From an uncultured Flavobacteriales bacterium (GTDB lineage Bacteria > Bacteroidota > Bacteroidia > Flavobacteriales_D > Parvicellaceae), in assembly GCA_943787535.1 (NCBI GenBank), contig CALSMU010000004.1, positions 124,001 to 188,000 on the forward strand: 64,000 bases of DNA, read 5' to 3'. The translations under genes were made by a program, and so were the position numbers. The notes under the pieces are model-generated. The model was not told the origin of the DNA. It did no database searches and saw nothing but the letters and a program-made list of their open reading frames with translations. Of the stretch, positions 55,356 through 63,277 are shown one piece after another (within the stretch, counting starts at the first letter, position 1; each line of letters starts with the position of its first letter).

Positions 55356-56654
55356 TTATGAAAAATCACTTTTTAATTCAATTACCGTTATTTCTGGCCA
55401 AATACCAATTCTTCCGGGATACCCGAGGTATCCAAACCCTCTATTAACATATAAATATTGGCCGTTTTGTTGATAGAGGCCAGCCCATTTTTTGTACCTA
55501 TATTTTACTGGACTCCATTTAAATCCTGGGATTTCTATTCCCATTTGCATGCCATGCGTATGTCCGCTCAGGGTAAGGTTTATATTTTTAGGATGCGGTA
55601 AAGTTTTTTCTTCCCAATGATCTGGATCATGAGAAAGAAGAATTGTGAAATCTTCTTTATTTATGCCTTCCAGAGCCTTATTTAAATCTCCATAGGCTGG
55701 AAATGGAGGTTTACCCCAATTCTCTACACCTACTATTTGAATTTGCTCATTATTTTTAATTAGAGAGGTTCTTTGGTTATTTAGAACAGAAAACCCCATT
55801 TCGACGAGATGCAGTTTTATTGATTCTGTATTTTTTAATTTTTCTTCTTCTGATTCCCAATTTACATATTCTCCGTAGTCATGATTTCCTAAAATTGCAA
55901 ACTTTCCCATAGGGGCATGCAAATCTTTCAATAAATGCATGTATGGTTCTATTTCCTGTGCAAAGTTATTTACCAAATCTCCTGTGAAAAAGATTAAATC
56001 TGGATTTTGGTCTTGAACCATTTTTAGCCCTCTTGCTACCGACTCAATATTATCGAAACTACCCGAATGAAAATCTGATATTTGAACAATTTTGAGTTTA
56101 TCAAATGCAATTGGTAAGTCAGGAAAATTTAAAGATTGTCTATGAATTTTAAAGTCATATTTTCCCTTGATAATTCCATATAACAATCCAGTAAAAGGAA
56201 TTGCTGCTATTCCTATTCCTATTTGTGTTATGAATTTCCTTCTTCCTTCAATTTCGACAGGGTCAGAATTGTTAGAAAACCAACTACTTATTTTTTGGAA
56301 ACAAAATTTAATGATCCTAAAGGAATCACTAAGAAATAGTGTTCCTGCAAAAATAATTTTGGTAATTATCAAAGTAAATGTTATTCCAATTAGTAAGTTG
56401 TGCCAATACCCCATATTGGTTGTTCTAGCGCTCAAATAAAAGCCCATAGAAATTATTCCAGTAACTATTACGACAATACTAATAGCATAAATAATAAAAA
56501 CAATTACTTTTTTTCTTCCTTGCGGAAAAGCGCATTTTAAGCCATGGTAGGTGTAAGTTTCAATTATTAAAATAAATAATAATAGAACTATAAAAAATAA
56601 GGTTCTTGTCATAAATTTAAGTTCTTTAATGAAAGATTCAATCATTACTTTCAT
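55356..56654 (-). CDS. Membrane-bound metallophosphoesterase
   Basis: 432 residues. The first ~170 residues have about four or five membrane helices. The rest is a calcineurin-like phosphoesterase with IVQISDFHSGSF, FFTGDLVNN, ILGNHDYGEYV, LLSHDPDHW and TLSGHTHGMQMG, giving all the metal-site residues. The fold resembles the YkuE/LpxG-type enzymes, some of which act on UDP-diacylglucosamine. Substrate unknown here. The ATG at 56612 (MTRTLFFIV) looks a better start than 56654, because the extra 14 residues are polar and precede the first helix. Confidence 0.88.
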   Translation of the reverse strand: MKVMIESFIKELKFMTRTLFFIVLLLFILIIETYTYHGLKCAFPQGRKKVIVFIIYAISIVVIVTGIISMGFYLSARTTNMGYWHNLLIGITFTLIITKIIFAGTLFLSDSFRIIKFCFQKISSWFSNNSDPVEIEGRRKFITQIGIGIAAIPFTGLLYGIIKGKYDFKIHRQSLNFPDLPIAFDKLKIVQISDFHSGSFDNIESVARGLKMVQDQNPDLIFFTGDLVNNFAQEIEPYMHLLKDLHAPMGKFAILGNHDYGEYVNWESEEEKLKNTESIKLHLVEMGFSVLNNQRTSLIKNNEQIQIVGVENWGKPPFPAYGDLNKALEGINKEDFTILLSHDPDHWEEKTLPHPKNINLTLSGHTHGMQMGIEIPGFKWSPVKYRYKKWAGLYQQNGQYLYVNRGFGYLGYPGRIGIWPEITVIELKSDFS

Positions 56655-56710
56655 TATGCAAGTAAAATTACGTTGTAATTTTCAAAAAACGAACTATAAT
56701 TTAAATTAAT

Positions 56711-57214
56711 TTATTTTTTGAGAGAACCCGCTTTTATATTTTCCAAAATATTAAAAACGGCAGGACAAATTTCAGCATTTTTTAATGTTAAGTCGAAAAT
56801 TCCTTTTTGATGTCGCATATCTGTATGGGGGTAATCTTTACAAGCTTTAGGTCTTGCTTCATAGATGGAGCAACCATTGTCTTCCGCTAAAAATGGACAC
56901 GGAACAACTTGCAAAACGAAAAAATTGTCTTCGTCCAATCGTAGGTATTTTTCAATAAAAGCACCTGGTTTCATTTTCAGGTGATTAGCCACTCTCTCGA
57001 TATCTTTTTGCGTGTACATTGGTCCAGTTGTTCGGCAGCAGTTTCCGCAATCCATGCAGTTAGTGCACTCAAATACTTCATCGTGGGCCTGGCTAAAAAG
57101 GAGATCTACAGTTCCATTTTTTTCTTTTTTAAGCTTTTTTAGCAGGGATTTATGGGAACTCTTATGAGATTTAGCTAAAGAAATTTGCTCGATATGGTCA
57201 AAGGGTTTTGTCAT
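56711..57214 (-). CDS. YkgJ-family cysteine cluster protein
   Basis: 167 residues. The Cys motif ECTNCMDCGNCCRTTGPMY at about residues 50-70, together with VVPCPFLAEDNGCSIYEARP and ACKDYPHTD, matches the CxxCxxCCxxx...CxxL pattern of the YkgJ family, thought to bind iron-sulfur or zinc. Function not established. It ends the minus-strand run that begins with trpS; its start lies three bases past the trpS stop. Confidence 0.88.
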   Translation of the reverse strand: MTKPFDHIEQISLAKSHKSSHKSLLKKLKKEKNGTVDLLFSQAHDEVFECTNCMDCGNCCRTTGPMYTQKDIERVANHLKMKPGAFIEKYLRLDEDNFFVLQVVPCPFLAEDNGCSIYEARPKACKDYPHTDMRHQKGIFDLTLKNAEICPAVFNILENIKAGSLKK

Positions 57215-57217
57215 AAT

Positions 57218-57589
57218 TTAGTAGCCACAATTATTTCGAACACGTTTAAGTGTTTGTTTGGCAATGGCCCTCGCTTTATTTGCGCCATTTAATAATACCT
57301 CATCTAATTCGCAGGTATTACTCATATAGTAATCATACTTTTCCCTTTCCTTACGGAATCGTTCTAAAATACAATCCAGAAATTCTTTTTTAGCGTGCCC
57401 CCATCCGTATCCGCCAGCTCTCAAGTTTTCGTCCATTTTAACAACTTGCTGATCAGTTGCAATTAATTTATATAATTGAAAAACAGGAGAGGTGTCGGGG
57501 TTCTTTGGGTCTTCTAAAGGGGTGTCGTCGGTTACAAATTTTTTATTTATAACTTTTTTTAATGTCGTTTTTGGGAAGAAATATATCAA
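57218..57589 (-). CDS. trpS: Tryptophan--tRNA ligase, part 2 of 2 (frameshifted)
   Basis: C-terminal part of TrpRS, in a different frame from part 1. Homology begins near 57556 with KKVINKKFVTDDTPLEDPKN; the frame at 57589 reaches further but is not meaningful there. It holds GYGWGHAKKEFLDCILERF and the anticodon-binding helices. Its normal start is lost: translated alone from the Met at 57589 it would lack the catalytic domain. The whole span 57218-58190 is 973 bases, one more than a multiple of three. Confidence 0.85.
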   Translation of the reverse strand: MIYFFPKTTLKKVINKKFVTDDTPLEDPKNPDTSPVFQLYKLIATDQQVVKMDENLRAGGYGWGHAKKEFLDCILERFRKEREKYDYYMSNTCELDEVLLNGANKARAIAKQTLKRVRNNCGY

Positions 57590-58190
57590 TATAATTATTT
57601 CTTGATTTACTCATCTTCTGTCCATCAGTGCCAGGCACTAGCATAGTATGTTCTTGAACCTTTGGTTCGGGAACAACAAATGTATTCCCCATGCTGTGGT
57701 TAAATCGTGAAGCTACGTCACGTGTCATTTCTAGATGCTGAAGTTGATCTTTTCCAACCGGAACAAACTCTGCATCGTACAAGAGAATATCGGCTGCCAT
57801 TAACATAGGGTAAATAAAAAGGCCTCCATTTACATCTTGCAGTCTATCTGCTTTGTCTTTAAAGGAATGCGCTAGTTGCAGTCTTTGGTAAGGAAAGTAG
57901 CAGCTCAAATACCATGCTAGTTCAGCACATTCAGGAACGTCTGATTGTCTGTAAAATACAATGTTTTCAGGATTTAGACCACAAGCAAGCCATGCTGCTG
58001 CAACAGAGTATGTGTTGTTCCGCATTTCTTCTCCATTTTTAATCTGTGTTAATGAATGTAAATCAGCTATAAATAGAAAAGCGTCATTCTCACTGTTATT
58101 TGCCATTTCAATAGCCGGAAGGATGGCCCCTAATAGATTTCCTAAATGAGGTGTTCCCGTACTTTGTATTCCAGTTAGAATTCTTGCCAT
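57543..58190 (-). CDS. trpS: Tryptophan--tRNA ligase, part 1 of 2 (frameshifted)
   Basis: 215 residues with the class I synthetase motifs: GTPHLGNLLG (HIGH-type) near residue 12 and KMSKSRNNYIDIF near residue 197. It contains the tryptophan- and ATP-binding Rossmann fold (FLFIADLHSLTQIKNG). After IKK the frame runs into SYK and a stop. Removing one A from the seven-A run (plus-strand T-run 57554-57560) would join it to VINKKFVTDDTP of part 2. TrpRS is essential, so either the base is an error, or the cell reads through this run by slippage, or there is a second trpS elsewhere. Confidence 0.88.
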   Translation of the reverse strand: MARILTGIQSTGTPHLGNLLGAILPAIEMANNSENDAFLFIADLHSLTQIKNGEEMRNNTYSVAAAWLACGLNPENIVFYRQSDVPECAELAWYLSCYFPYQRLQLAHSFKDKADRLQDVNGGLFIYPMLMAADILLYDAEFVPVGKDQLQHLEMTRDVASRFNHSMGNTFVVPEPKVQEHTMLVPGTDGQKMSKSRNNYIDIFLPKNDIKKSYK

Positions 58191-58306
58191 GTTTAACTAC
58201 ATTTTGCACAAATGTAGTATGTGCATTTAGTTTTTCAATTACAAGTTTCTCATTTTCTTTTAAATTATGATAATATTTTCTTCGTTTAGTCTACTTTTGA
58301 TGCCCC

Positions 58307-58795
58307 ATGAAGTATCTTTTAAGTCCATTGAGGCTGCTGTATAAGGTTTATTTTATTGTGATTTTTCTAATTTCTGGAATATTGCTGTACCCATTCATGC
58401 TGTTTCTAATTCGCGGAAAAAATAAATTTCGAAATGCATTGAAACTCAAACAAATTTGGTCCAAAGTGATTTGTGTTTTAGTTTTCATAAAAGTACAAGT
58501 AGATAATGCAGAGGGTTTTCCCAACGAGGGCCCATATGTTGTTTGTGCAAATCATGCATCCTATTTAGATATATTACTGATGTTTTTAATATTGCCTGAT
58601 GATTTTGCTTTTTTAGGAAAAGCGGAGGTATTAAAATGGCCTATCATTAATGTTTTCTTTTTAAAGGGGATAGATATTCCCGTTTATAGAGGAAGTGTTA
58701 AACGAGCTAAAGAGTGTTTGGATATGGCAGACCTCGCCCTTAAGGATGAAAGGTCTATTGCCATATTTCCCAGAAGGTGGAATGGATATCAATAA
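58307..58795 (+). CDS. plsC: 1-acylglycerol-3-phosphate acyltransferase (PlsC-like), part 1 of 2 (frameshifted)
   Basis: 162 residues. An N-terminal hydrophobic segment (about 14-36) and the acyltransferase box NHASYLD (H-x4-D) with the glycerol-binding box VYRGSVKRAKE. The frame goes off in the third box: it should read IFPEGGMD, but after IFP it reads RRWNGYQ and stops. One extra C in the CCC at 58769-58771 accounts for this, and the remainder appears in the next frame. The enzyme would acylate lysophosphatidic acid at the inner membrane. Divergent from trpS, which is also frameshifted. Confidence 0.85.
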   Translation: MKYLLSPLRLLYKVYFIVIFLISGILLYPFMLFLIRGKNKFRNALKLKQIWSKVICVLVFIKVQVDNAEGFPNEGPYVVCANHASYLDILLMFLILPDDFAFLGKAEVLKWPIINVFFLKGIDIPVYRGSVKRAKECLDMADLALKDERSIAIFPRRWNGYQ

Positions 58796-59060
58796 CCATA
58801 AATTACGCAGGTTTAAAAATGGTGCATTTAAATTAGCAATCGATAATCAAGTGCCCATTGTCCCAATTGCGTTTTTAAATAATTGGCGTCTTTTTTCGGA
58901 TCACATGGACCTATTTGGCTCAGGATCACCGGGAATTGCAAAAATAAAAATACACAAAGCTATCCATCCGAATTCGGAATCTTATAAAGATGTGGTATCT
59001 TTGCGTGAGAAAACATACAGCACTATCGAAACAGCCTTGCAGGAATATGGAAATAGATGA
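58695..59060 (+). CDS. plsC: PlsC-like acyltransferase, part 2 of 2
   Basis: Continuation in the +1 frame; meaningful sequence starts near 58770 with PEGGMDINNHKL, then RRFKNGAFKLAIDNQVPIVP and PIAFLNNWR, typical of the fourth acyltransferase box. The upstream part from the ATG at 58695 is the shadow of part 1. The joined gene, 58307-59060, is 754 bases (one more than a multiple of three). Its stop overlaps the start of gatC by 14 bases, so translation of gatC may depend on ribosomes that finish plsC. Confidence 0.82.
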   Translation: MLNELKSVWIWQTSPLRMKGLLPYFPEGGMDINNHKLRRFKNGAFKLAIDNQVPIVPIAFLNNWRLFSDHMDLFGSGSPGIAKIKIHKAIHPNSESYKDVVSLREKTYSTIETALQEYGNR

Positions 59061-59337
59061 TAAAATAGTAGATAAAATTGCTTCACTTTCGAAGTTGTCT
59101 TTTAGTGGAGAGCAAAAAGAAGCAATAAAGAATGACATGAATAAAATGTTAAATTTTATGGGTAAGCTAGAAGAGTTAGATACGAATGGTGTTGAGCCTT
59201 TAATACATATGACGAATGATGTAAATGTATTAAGAGCTGATGATGCTGTCTCCGAAATAACGCAAAAAGAGGCGTTACAAAACGCCCCTAAAAAAGATTC
59301 TACCTATTTTAAAATCCCAAAAGTGCTTAACAAGTAA
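59047..59337 (+). CDS. gatC: GatC, Asp/Glu-tRNA amidotransferase subunit C
   Basis: 96 residues from ATG 59047. IDDKIVDKIASLSKLSFS at the start and the FYxIP-like end (STYFKIPKVL) are GatC features; LNFMGKLEELDTNGVEPLIHM is the conserved middle. GatC stabilises the GatA-GatB complex that turns Glu-tRNA(Gln) or Asp-tRNA(Asn) into the correct amide form. gatA and gatB are not next to it. The frame can be opened at GTG 58990, but 59047 fits the family length and starts inside the 3' end of plsC. Confidence 0.93.
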   Translation: MEIDDKIVDKIASLSKLSFSGEQKEAIKNDMNKMLNFMGKLEELDTNGVEPLIHMTNDVNVLRADDAVSEITQKEALQNAPKKDSTYFKIPKVLNK

Positions 59338-59339
59338 TA

Positions 59340-59750
59340 TTAGCAGTATTCGTCAAATGCCGCTTTTATACTTTCAGATATAATTTCTGATGTGCTACCC
59401 TCAATATGGTGCCTTTCGATAAAGTGAACTAATTTACCATTTTTAAATAAAGCCATCGAAGGAGATGAAGGAGGATAAGGTAAACAAAACCTTCTCATTT
59501 GATCTACTGCTTCTCTATCTACTCCGGCAAAGACAGTAACAAAGTTGTTTGGAGTTTTTGAATGTTGAGTTGATATTATTGCAGCTGGTCTTGCATTTCC
59601 TGCTGCGCATCCGCAAACGGAGTTAATAACGGCAAATGTTGTTCCTTCTTTCTCTAATGCTTGATTAACATCTTCTGCTGTTATAAGCTGCTGAAAACCA
59701 ACGGCAGTTAGGTCTTCTTTCATTGGAGCTACAAGTTCTGGTGGGTACAT
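59340..59750 (-). CDS. Bacilliredoxin (BrxA/BrxB family)
   Basis: 136 residues from the Met at 59750 (MYPPELVAPMKEDL), the family start; an upstream Met at 59819 adds an odd hydrophobic stretch. The active site is NSVCGCAAGNARPAA, the CGC motif of bacilliredoxins, within a thioredoxin-like fold (FVTVFAGVDREAVDQMR, then RHHIEGSTSEIISESI). In low-GC Gram-positives these remove bacillithiol from proteins; in Bacteroidota the thiol partner is less settled. A TACTTTTG box lies about 38 bases upstream. It is convergent with gatC, two bases apart. Confidence 0.92.
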   Translation of the reverse strand: MYPPELVAPMKEDLTAVGFQQLITAEDVNQALEKEGTTFAVINSVCGCAAGNARPAAIISTQHSKTPNNFVTVFAGVDREAVDQMRRFCLPYPPSSPSMALFKNGKLVHFIERHHIEGSTSEIISESIKAAFDEYC

Positions 59751-59788
59751 ATATAATATTTTTAAAAGATTAATAAATTTAACAGGTG

Positions 59789-59796
59789 CAAAAGTA
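59789..59796 (-). promoter_or_regulatory. Promoter -7 box TACTTTTG before the bacilliredoxin gene
   Basis: TACTTTTGCAC on the minus strand fits TAnnTTTG; it lies upstream of the start at 59750 and downstream of 59819, supporting the shorter protein. Confidence 0.45.
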
Positions 59797-59931
59797 AACA
59801 TATAACTAATACAATACATACTTTATCTAATTGAACAAACAGATATAATTGAGTTTAAATCCATTCATCTATTGATTTGGCTCGCTTGCACTGCTACTTG
59901 GAGAGTTTGTCGAAGGATAAATAAATTTAAC

Positions 59932-59939
59932 TACATTTG
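59932..59939 (+). promoter_or_regulatory. Promoter -7 box TACATTTG before the lipoprotein gene
   Basis: TACATTTGCG fits TAnnTTTG, 24 bases before the ATG at 59964. Confidence 0.5.
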
Positions 59940-59963
59940 CGACTTAACTAAAAAAACAAAAAA

Positions 59964-60656
59964 ATGAAAAAAACATTAATTTTATTATTTGTTGCTGCTT
60001 TAGGTGCGGGAACAATGTCGTCTTGTAAGAAATCAAACACGGGAAAATTATCAGGAGAATGGACTGTTGCATCTCTTAGCGAAACCAACACGAATACTTC
60101 AGGAAACCCTTCTACAACAAGCACAACAACTGTTTCAAGTACTGACGGTGCTGCTGTTTCTATAGAATCCTCTTCTACTGCTGCTAATTCAACAACCACT
60201 ACAATGAATGGTACTGTTAATACGGGTACTTGGACTATTGAAAAAGATGGTACTTGGTCAATGATTATGGATGTTACTTTTTCTGGTTCAGAAACGGGGT
60301 ATACTTGGACACAGTCTGAGCGGGAAACTACTACTGGAACTTGGTCTTTCGTAGGGAAAGACAAATCTGCTGATTTCAAAAGAAATGATAGAGTTATCTT
60401 TAACACTTTAACAAGTGCTTCTGATTATTCTGACAGTTACACAGTAACTGGAGGCTCTGCTGTTACATCTACCTCTTCTGATTCTTATAGCTGGGCTACT
60501 GGAGAGAACCAGGCAACTTATGTTATAACTGAAAGCAAGAAAAAAGAGCTAACTTTAACTCAGGATGGTTCTTCTTCTTGGTCTGATACAGATGCTGGTG
60601 GAACTACTTCAGGTTCTTCTACTTTAATGTCTACAATGACATTGACGCAAGATTAG
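59964..60656 (+). CDS. Ser/Thr-rich lipoprotein, lipocalin-like
   Basis: 230 residues. A signal sequence ending in TMSSC (Cys about residue 21) gives a lipobox. The mature part starts GKLSGEWTVASL, like the first strand of lipocalin-type domains common in Bacteroidota lipoproteins, and is very rich in Ser and Thr (for example a SSTAANSTTTTMNGTVN stretch). The strands GTWTIEKDGTWSM and TGTWSFVGKDKS repeat a related pattern. Function unknown. It has its own promoter box and a strong terminator. Confidence 0.7.
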   Translation: MKKTLILLFVAALGAGTMSSCKKSNTGKLSGEWTVASLSETNTNTSGNPSTTSTTTVSSTDGAAVSIESSSTAANSTTTTMNGTVNTGTWTIEKDGTWSMIMDVTFSGSETGYTWTQSERETTTGTWSFVGKDKSADFKRNDRVIFNTLTSASDYSDSYTVTGGSAVTSTSSDSYSWATGENQATYVITESKKKELTLTQDGSSSWSDTDAGGTTSGSSTLMSTMTLTQD

Positions 60657-60673
60657 AAAGTAAATAATTACTT

Positions 60674-60709
60674 AAAAAGGGCTATTTCTAATTAGAAATA
60701 GCCCTTTTT
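60674..60709 (+). terminator. Strong terminator after the Ser/Thr-rich lipoprotein gene
   Basis: A perfect 36-base palindrome, AAAAAGGGCTATTTCTAATT then AGAAATAGCCCTTTTT, followed by more T. Confidence 0.88.
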
Positions 60710-60921
60710 TTTTGACAATATTAAATTATGCTTATCTAGTTGATAGCATAAGTTTGTTAATTGCAGTAGCTTCATTTATTAATCGGAAGTATTCTGCTAT
60801 ATTTCCTATTGTCATCATTTCTTTTGCTAATGATTTTATTGCCTCGTATTTAATTTTTAATTCGTTCATTTTAGTAGGTTTTAATATTATAATATACCTC
60901 TATCCAAGTTGCGTGCCAAAC

Positions 60922-61734
60922 TTATTTTATTTTTGAAATAGGGTTTTTCACCCCTTCATGTTTAGTTAACTCCATTTTAATAGAACCAACCAGTATATTG
61001 GCCTTTGCTAACAGCGGAATTTTGTTTTCATCGTCAGAAATCCATACTTGTAAATCTTCTTCTGTCTTGAAAATTCTTCCTTTTTGAACTACTGGACAAA
61101 ACTTAATGCACTTGTATTTTCCTTTTCTAATTTTAATAGTTTCCTTTCCTAAGTATTTTATTTTTAATGGAAAAACCTCTCCATCCATAAAGGTGTTAAA
61201 TTCAAACAGATCACCAATTTTAGCGTCGGAAAAATCCAACGTTCTTGCATAGTAGTAGGAAGAAATCATGTCTTGGATATTATAAGGAACATCGAATTTT
61301 TTCTTACCATCACTCACCTCTTTTTTATGCTGATAGAAAGTGTAATCCTGGCTTATTTCATAACCTCCTTCATGCACTCTACGAATAAACATCCAAGGGA
61401 ACATCCCCTCAGCATCTAAATAGGTTTCATATCTATCTTGAACTTTAAAAAACCAATTAAACGCACCTAAACTTTTTCCTTTACCAACGGCATGAACTAA
61501 TTTTCTTCCGTTTACCTTTTTATCACATTCTTCTACTTCGAGTGTAGCTCTTCCGGCATCTATAAATCCATAATGAAGCACGTAGGTAAGTTTTTCTCCA
61601 ACCGCAAAAGAATTGTTGACTATTTTTCGAAATTTGAAAGCCGATGCATTATTTTGTAGTGAGTATACCCCTTGAGAAGCACTTAGCGTCCCAAAAATAA
61701 AGAAGGATATTGCAATAAGGGTTATGTTTTTCAT
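60922..61734 (-). CDS. DUF3108-family exported protein
   Basis: 270 residues with a signal peptide (about 1-21). FAVGEKLTYVLHYGFIDAGRATLEV is the start of the DUF3108 domain, continuing with SLGAFNWFFKVQDRYETYLD, RRVHEGGYEISQDYTF and LQVWISDDENKIPLLAKA (quoted in part). Such proteins are periplasmic or outer-membrane associated in Gram-negatives, of unknown role. The region 60710-60921 beyond its stop holds only a hydrophobic frame after a terminator. Confidence 0.88.
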   Translation of the reverse strand: MKNITLIAISFFIFGTLSASQGVYSLQNNASAFKFRKIVNNSFAVGEKLTYVLHYGFIDAGRATLEVEECDKKVNGRKLVHAVGKGKSLGAFNWFFKVQDRYETYLDAEGMFPWMFIRRVHEGGYEISQDYTFYQHKKEVSDGKKKFDVPYNIQDMISSYYYARTLDFSDAKIGDLFEFNTFMDGEVFPLKIKYLGKETIKIRKGKYKCIKFCPVVQKGRIFKTEEDLQVWISDDENKIPLLAKANILVGSIKMELTKHEGVKNPISKIK

Positions 61735-61849
61735 GCCTGTATTTTAATAGGTTACTATAAATAAAAGCAATAAGCATGCCGAATAAATGTGTAAAATGCT
61801 GCGAATGCGCTATAGCAAACTAGCACCATAAACTTTCAAATGGTCTTTT

Positions 61850-62275
61850 TTAGTTTTTAAAGCCCACCAATACTGCAACACATCCTTGGTATTCAATATC
61901 ATGCGTGTTGTCAGATTCAGGGACCGCAACAGAAATAACAAGTTGCTGGCTTGATTCGACTTTAAAGTCAAATACTTTACTATCGGAATTTTTACTGTCA
62001 AAAATCAAGTTTCTTTCTATATCACTAACTTGATAACTAACATCCCCTAATTGTTCTTCAGCACAAACGACAAGTCTATATTGCTGTTCACTGTAGAAAG
62101 TAAGCATAATGTCGGCACTGTCACCAGGGAATAATACAGCACTGTTCATCTGTCCATTGTGAATATATGGTTCTACTAGCGGGCGACCCGTTTTCTTAGT
62201 AAACCCTCTACATTGTCCATTTATTCCAAGAGGAATTAATACTGACAATAAAATTATAAGACTTAAATTTTTCAT
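61850..62275 (-). CDS. Small exported protein of unknown function
   Basis: 141 residues with a signal peptide (about 1-20, ending GINGQ). RGFTKKTGRPLVEPYIHNGQ and FPGDSADIMLTFYSEQQYRLVVCAE (in part) are followed by strands ending in VLVGFKN. I recognise the pattern as a conserved protein of this phylum but know no function. Two bases separate it from the lipoprotein gene upstream, so the pair is one transcription unit. The polA end lies further upstream on the same strand. Confidence 0.65.
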   Translation of the reverse strand: MKNLSLIILLSVLIPLGINGQCRGFTKKTGRPLVEPYIHNGQMNSAVLFPGDSADIMLTFYSEQQYRLVVCAEEQLGDVSYQVSDIERNLIFDSKNSDSKVFDFKVESSQQLVISVAVPESDNTHDIEYQGCVAVLVGFKN

Positions 62276-62277
62276 GA

Positions 62278-63171
62278 TTATTCGTTAATAATATCTGTTC
62301 TAATTTCTGCAATCTTTGCTGTAATTTCCTCTAGTACGGCATCATTCATGCCAAGCTCAATACTTCCTCCAATTATAGTTACACCATTTTCATCTTTGTG
62401 GTTTTCTCCCATAGTTTTGACCTCGGTGATTTTTTTAAAAATGGTATCTAACTCAAGTAACTCCTCTAAAATTTCTTGGCTCATGTCATCGTCTTCATAA
62501 GAATGAAGCAGTCCGATGAGATTGGTTAATGAATATTTTTGTTCCGCAATTCTTAATTTAAGTACTTCATTATCGGGAGCAATTCTCGCCAATTGAGTTG
62601 AAAGGTATACTCCTTCAATCCATCCACCTACAACGATTAAAGCAGAAATATTTTCCCTGTCTTCCTCTTCTAAGTAGCTGTTCATTTCCCAAAATATCTC
62701 TGTAATAATAACTTGCATGGAATCTTTTAGTTCTAAATTCCACTCAATTCTATCTATTGTTTCTTCATCAAAAACTTGCTCCATTCCAAGTTCATTTCCC
62801 AGAGTTCTTGCGCATTGAAGATAGAGCATTGTTTCGGTGGTTTGATTAAAAACGGTAGCGTAATTTAAATCAGCGCCATAAACACCCATGTTTAAAGACT
62901 GCTCCACAATTGATTGATAGTCATCAACTGCTGAGGGATTACTGGGTAATGTAAACTCATAAGTCGCGCCAGCGGCTTGAAGTATTTGTGAGGTCTCCAT
63001 GGGAGAAGGAATGTTGAAAAATATATTCTTAATTTTGTCAGACCTTTCTATAATATCACTTCCTGGCTCTTCTGGGGAGTCTATGTATATATCATTCTTT
63101 GCTACCTCCTCTCCGCAACTTAAAAGTAAAGATGCTACAGATACTATTACTATGCAATGTTTTATATTCAT
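62278..63171 (-). CDS. Putative lipoprotein of unknown function
   Basis: 297 residues. The signal sequence ends in SLLLSC, a lipobox. The mature protein is acidic and almost all helical (for example YLQCARTLGNELGMEQVFD and GGWIEGVYLSTQLARIAP), suggesting a helical-repeat scaffold. I do not recognise a family. The gene at 61850-62275 follows after two bases, and a functional pair is likely though unproved. Confidence 0.7.
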   Translation of the reverse strand: MNIKHCIVIVSVASLLLSCGEEVAKNDIYIDSPEEPGSDIIERSDKIKNIFFNIPSPMETSQILQAAGATYEFTLPSNPSAVDDYQSIVEQSLNMGVYGADLNYATVFNQTTETMLYLQCARTLGNELGMEQVFDEETIDRIEWNLELKDSMQVIITEIFWEMNSYLEEEDRENISALIVVGGWIEGVYLSTQLARIAPDNEVLKLRIAEQKYSLTNLIGLLHSYEDDDMSQEILEELLELDTIFKKITEVKTMGENHKDENGVTIIGGSIELGMNDAVLEEITAKIAEIRTDIINE

Positions 63172-63277
63172 ATTTCCTTAATCTGATTGTATCAAATATA
63201 CTATAAATCCAAAAGACTTTTACCCTTCACATGCTTAATTCATAGGAAAATATAATAAATAGAGATACTCAGCCTTC

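Noticed and set aside
60712-60936. 74-codon hydrophobic frame starting at TTG
   Set aside because: It begins in the T-run of a strong terminator, has no promoter and runs into the end of the DUF3108 gene. It could be the stub of a membrane-protein gene, but nothing supports expression.
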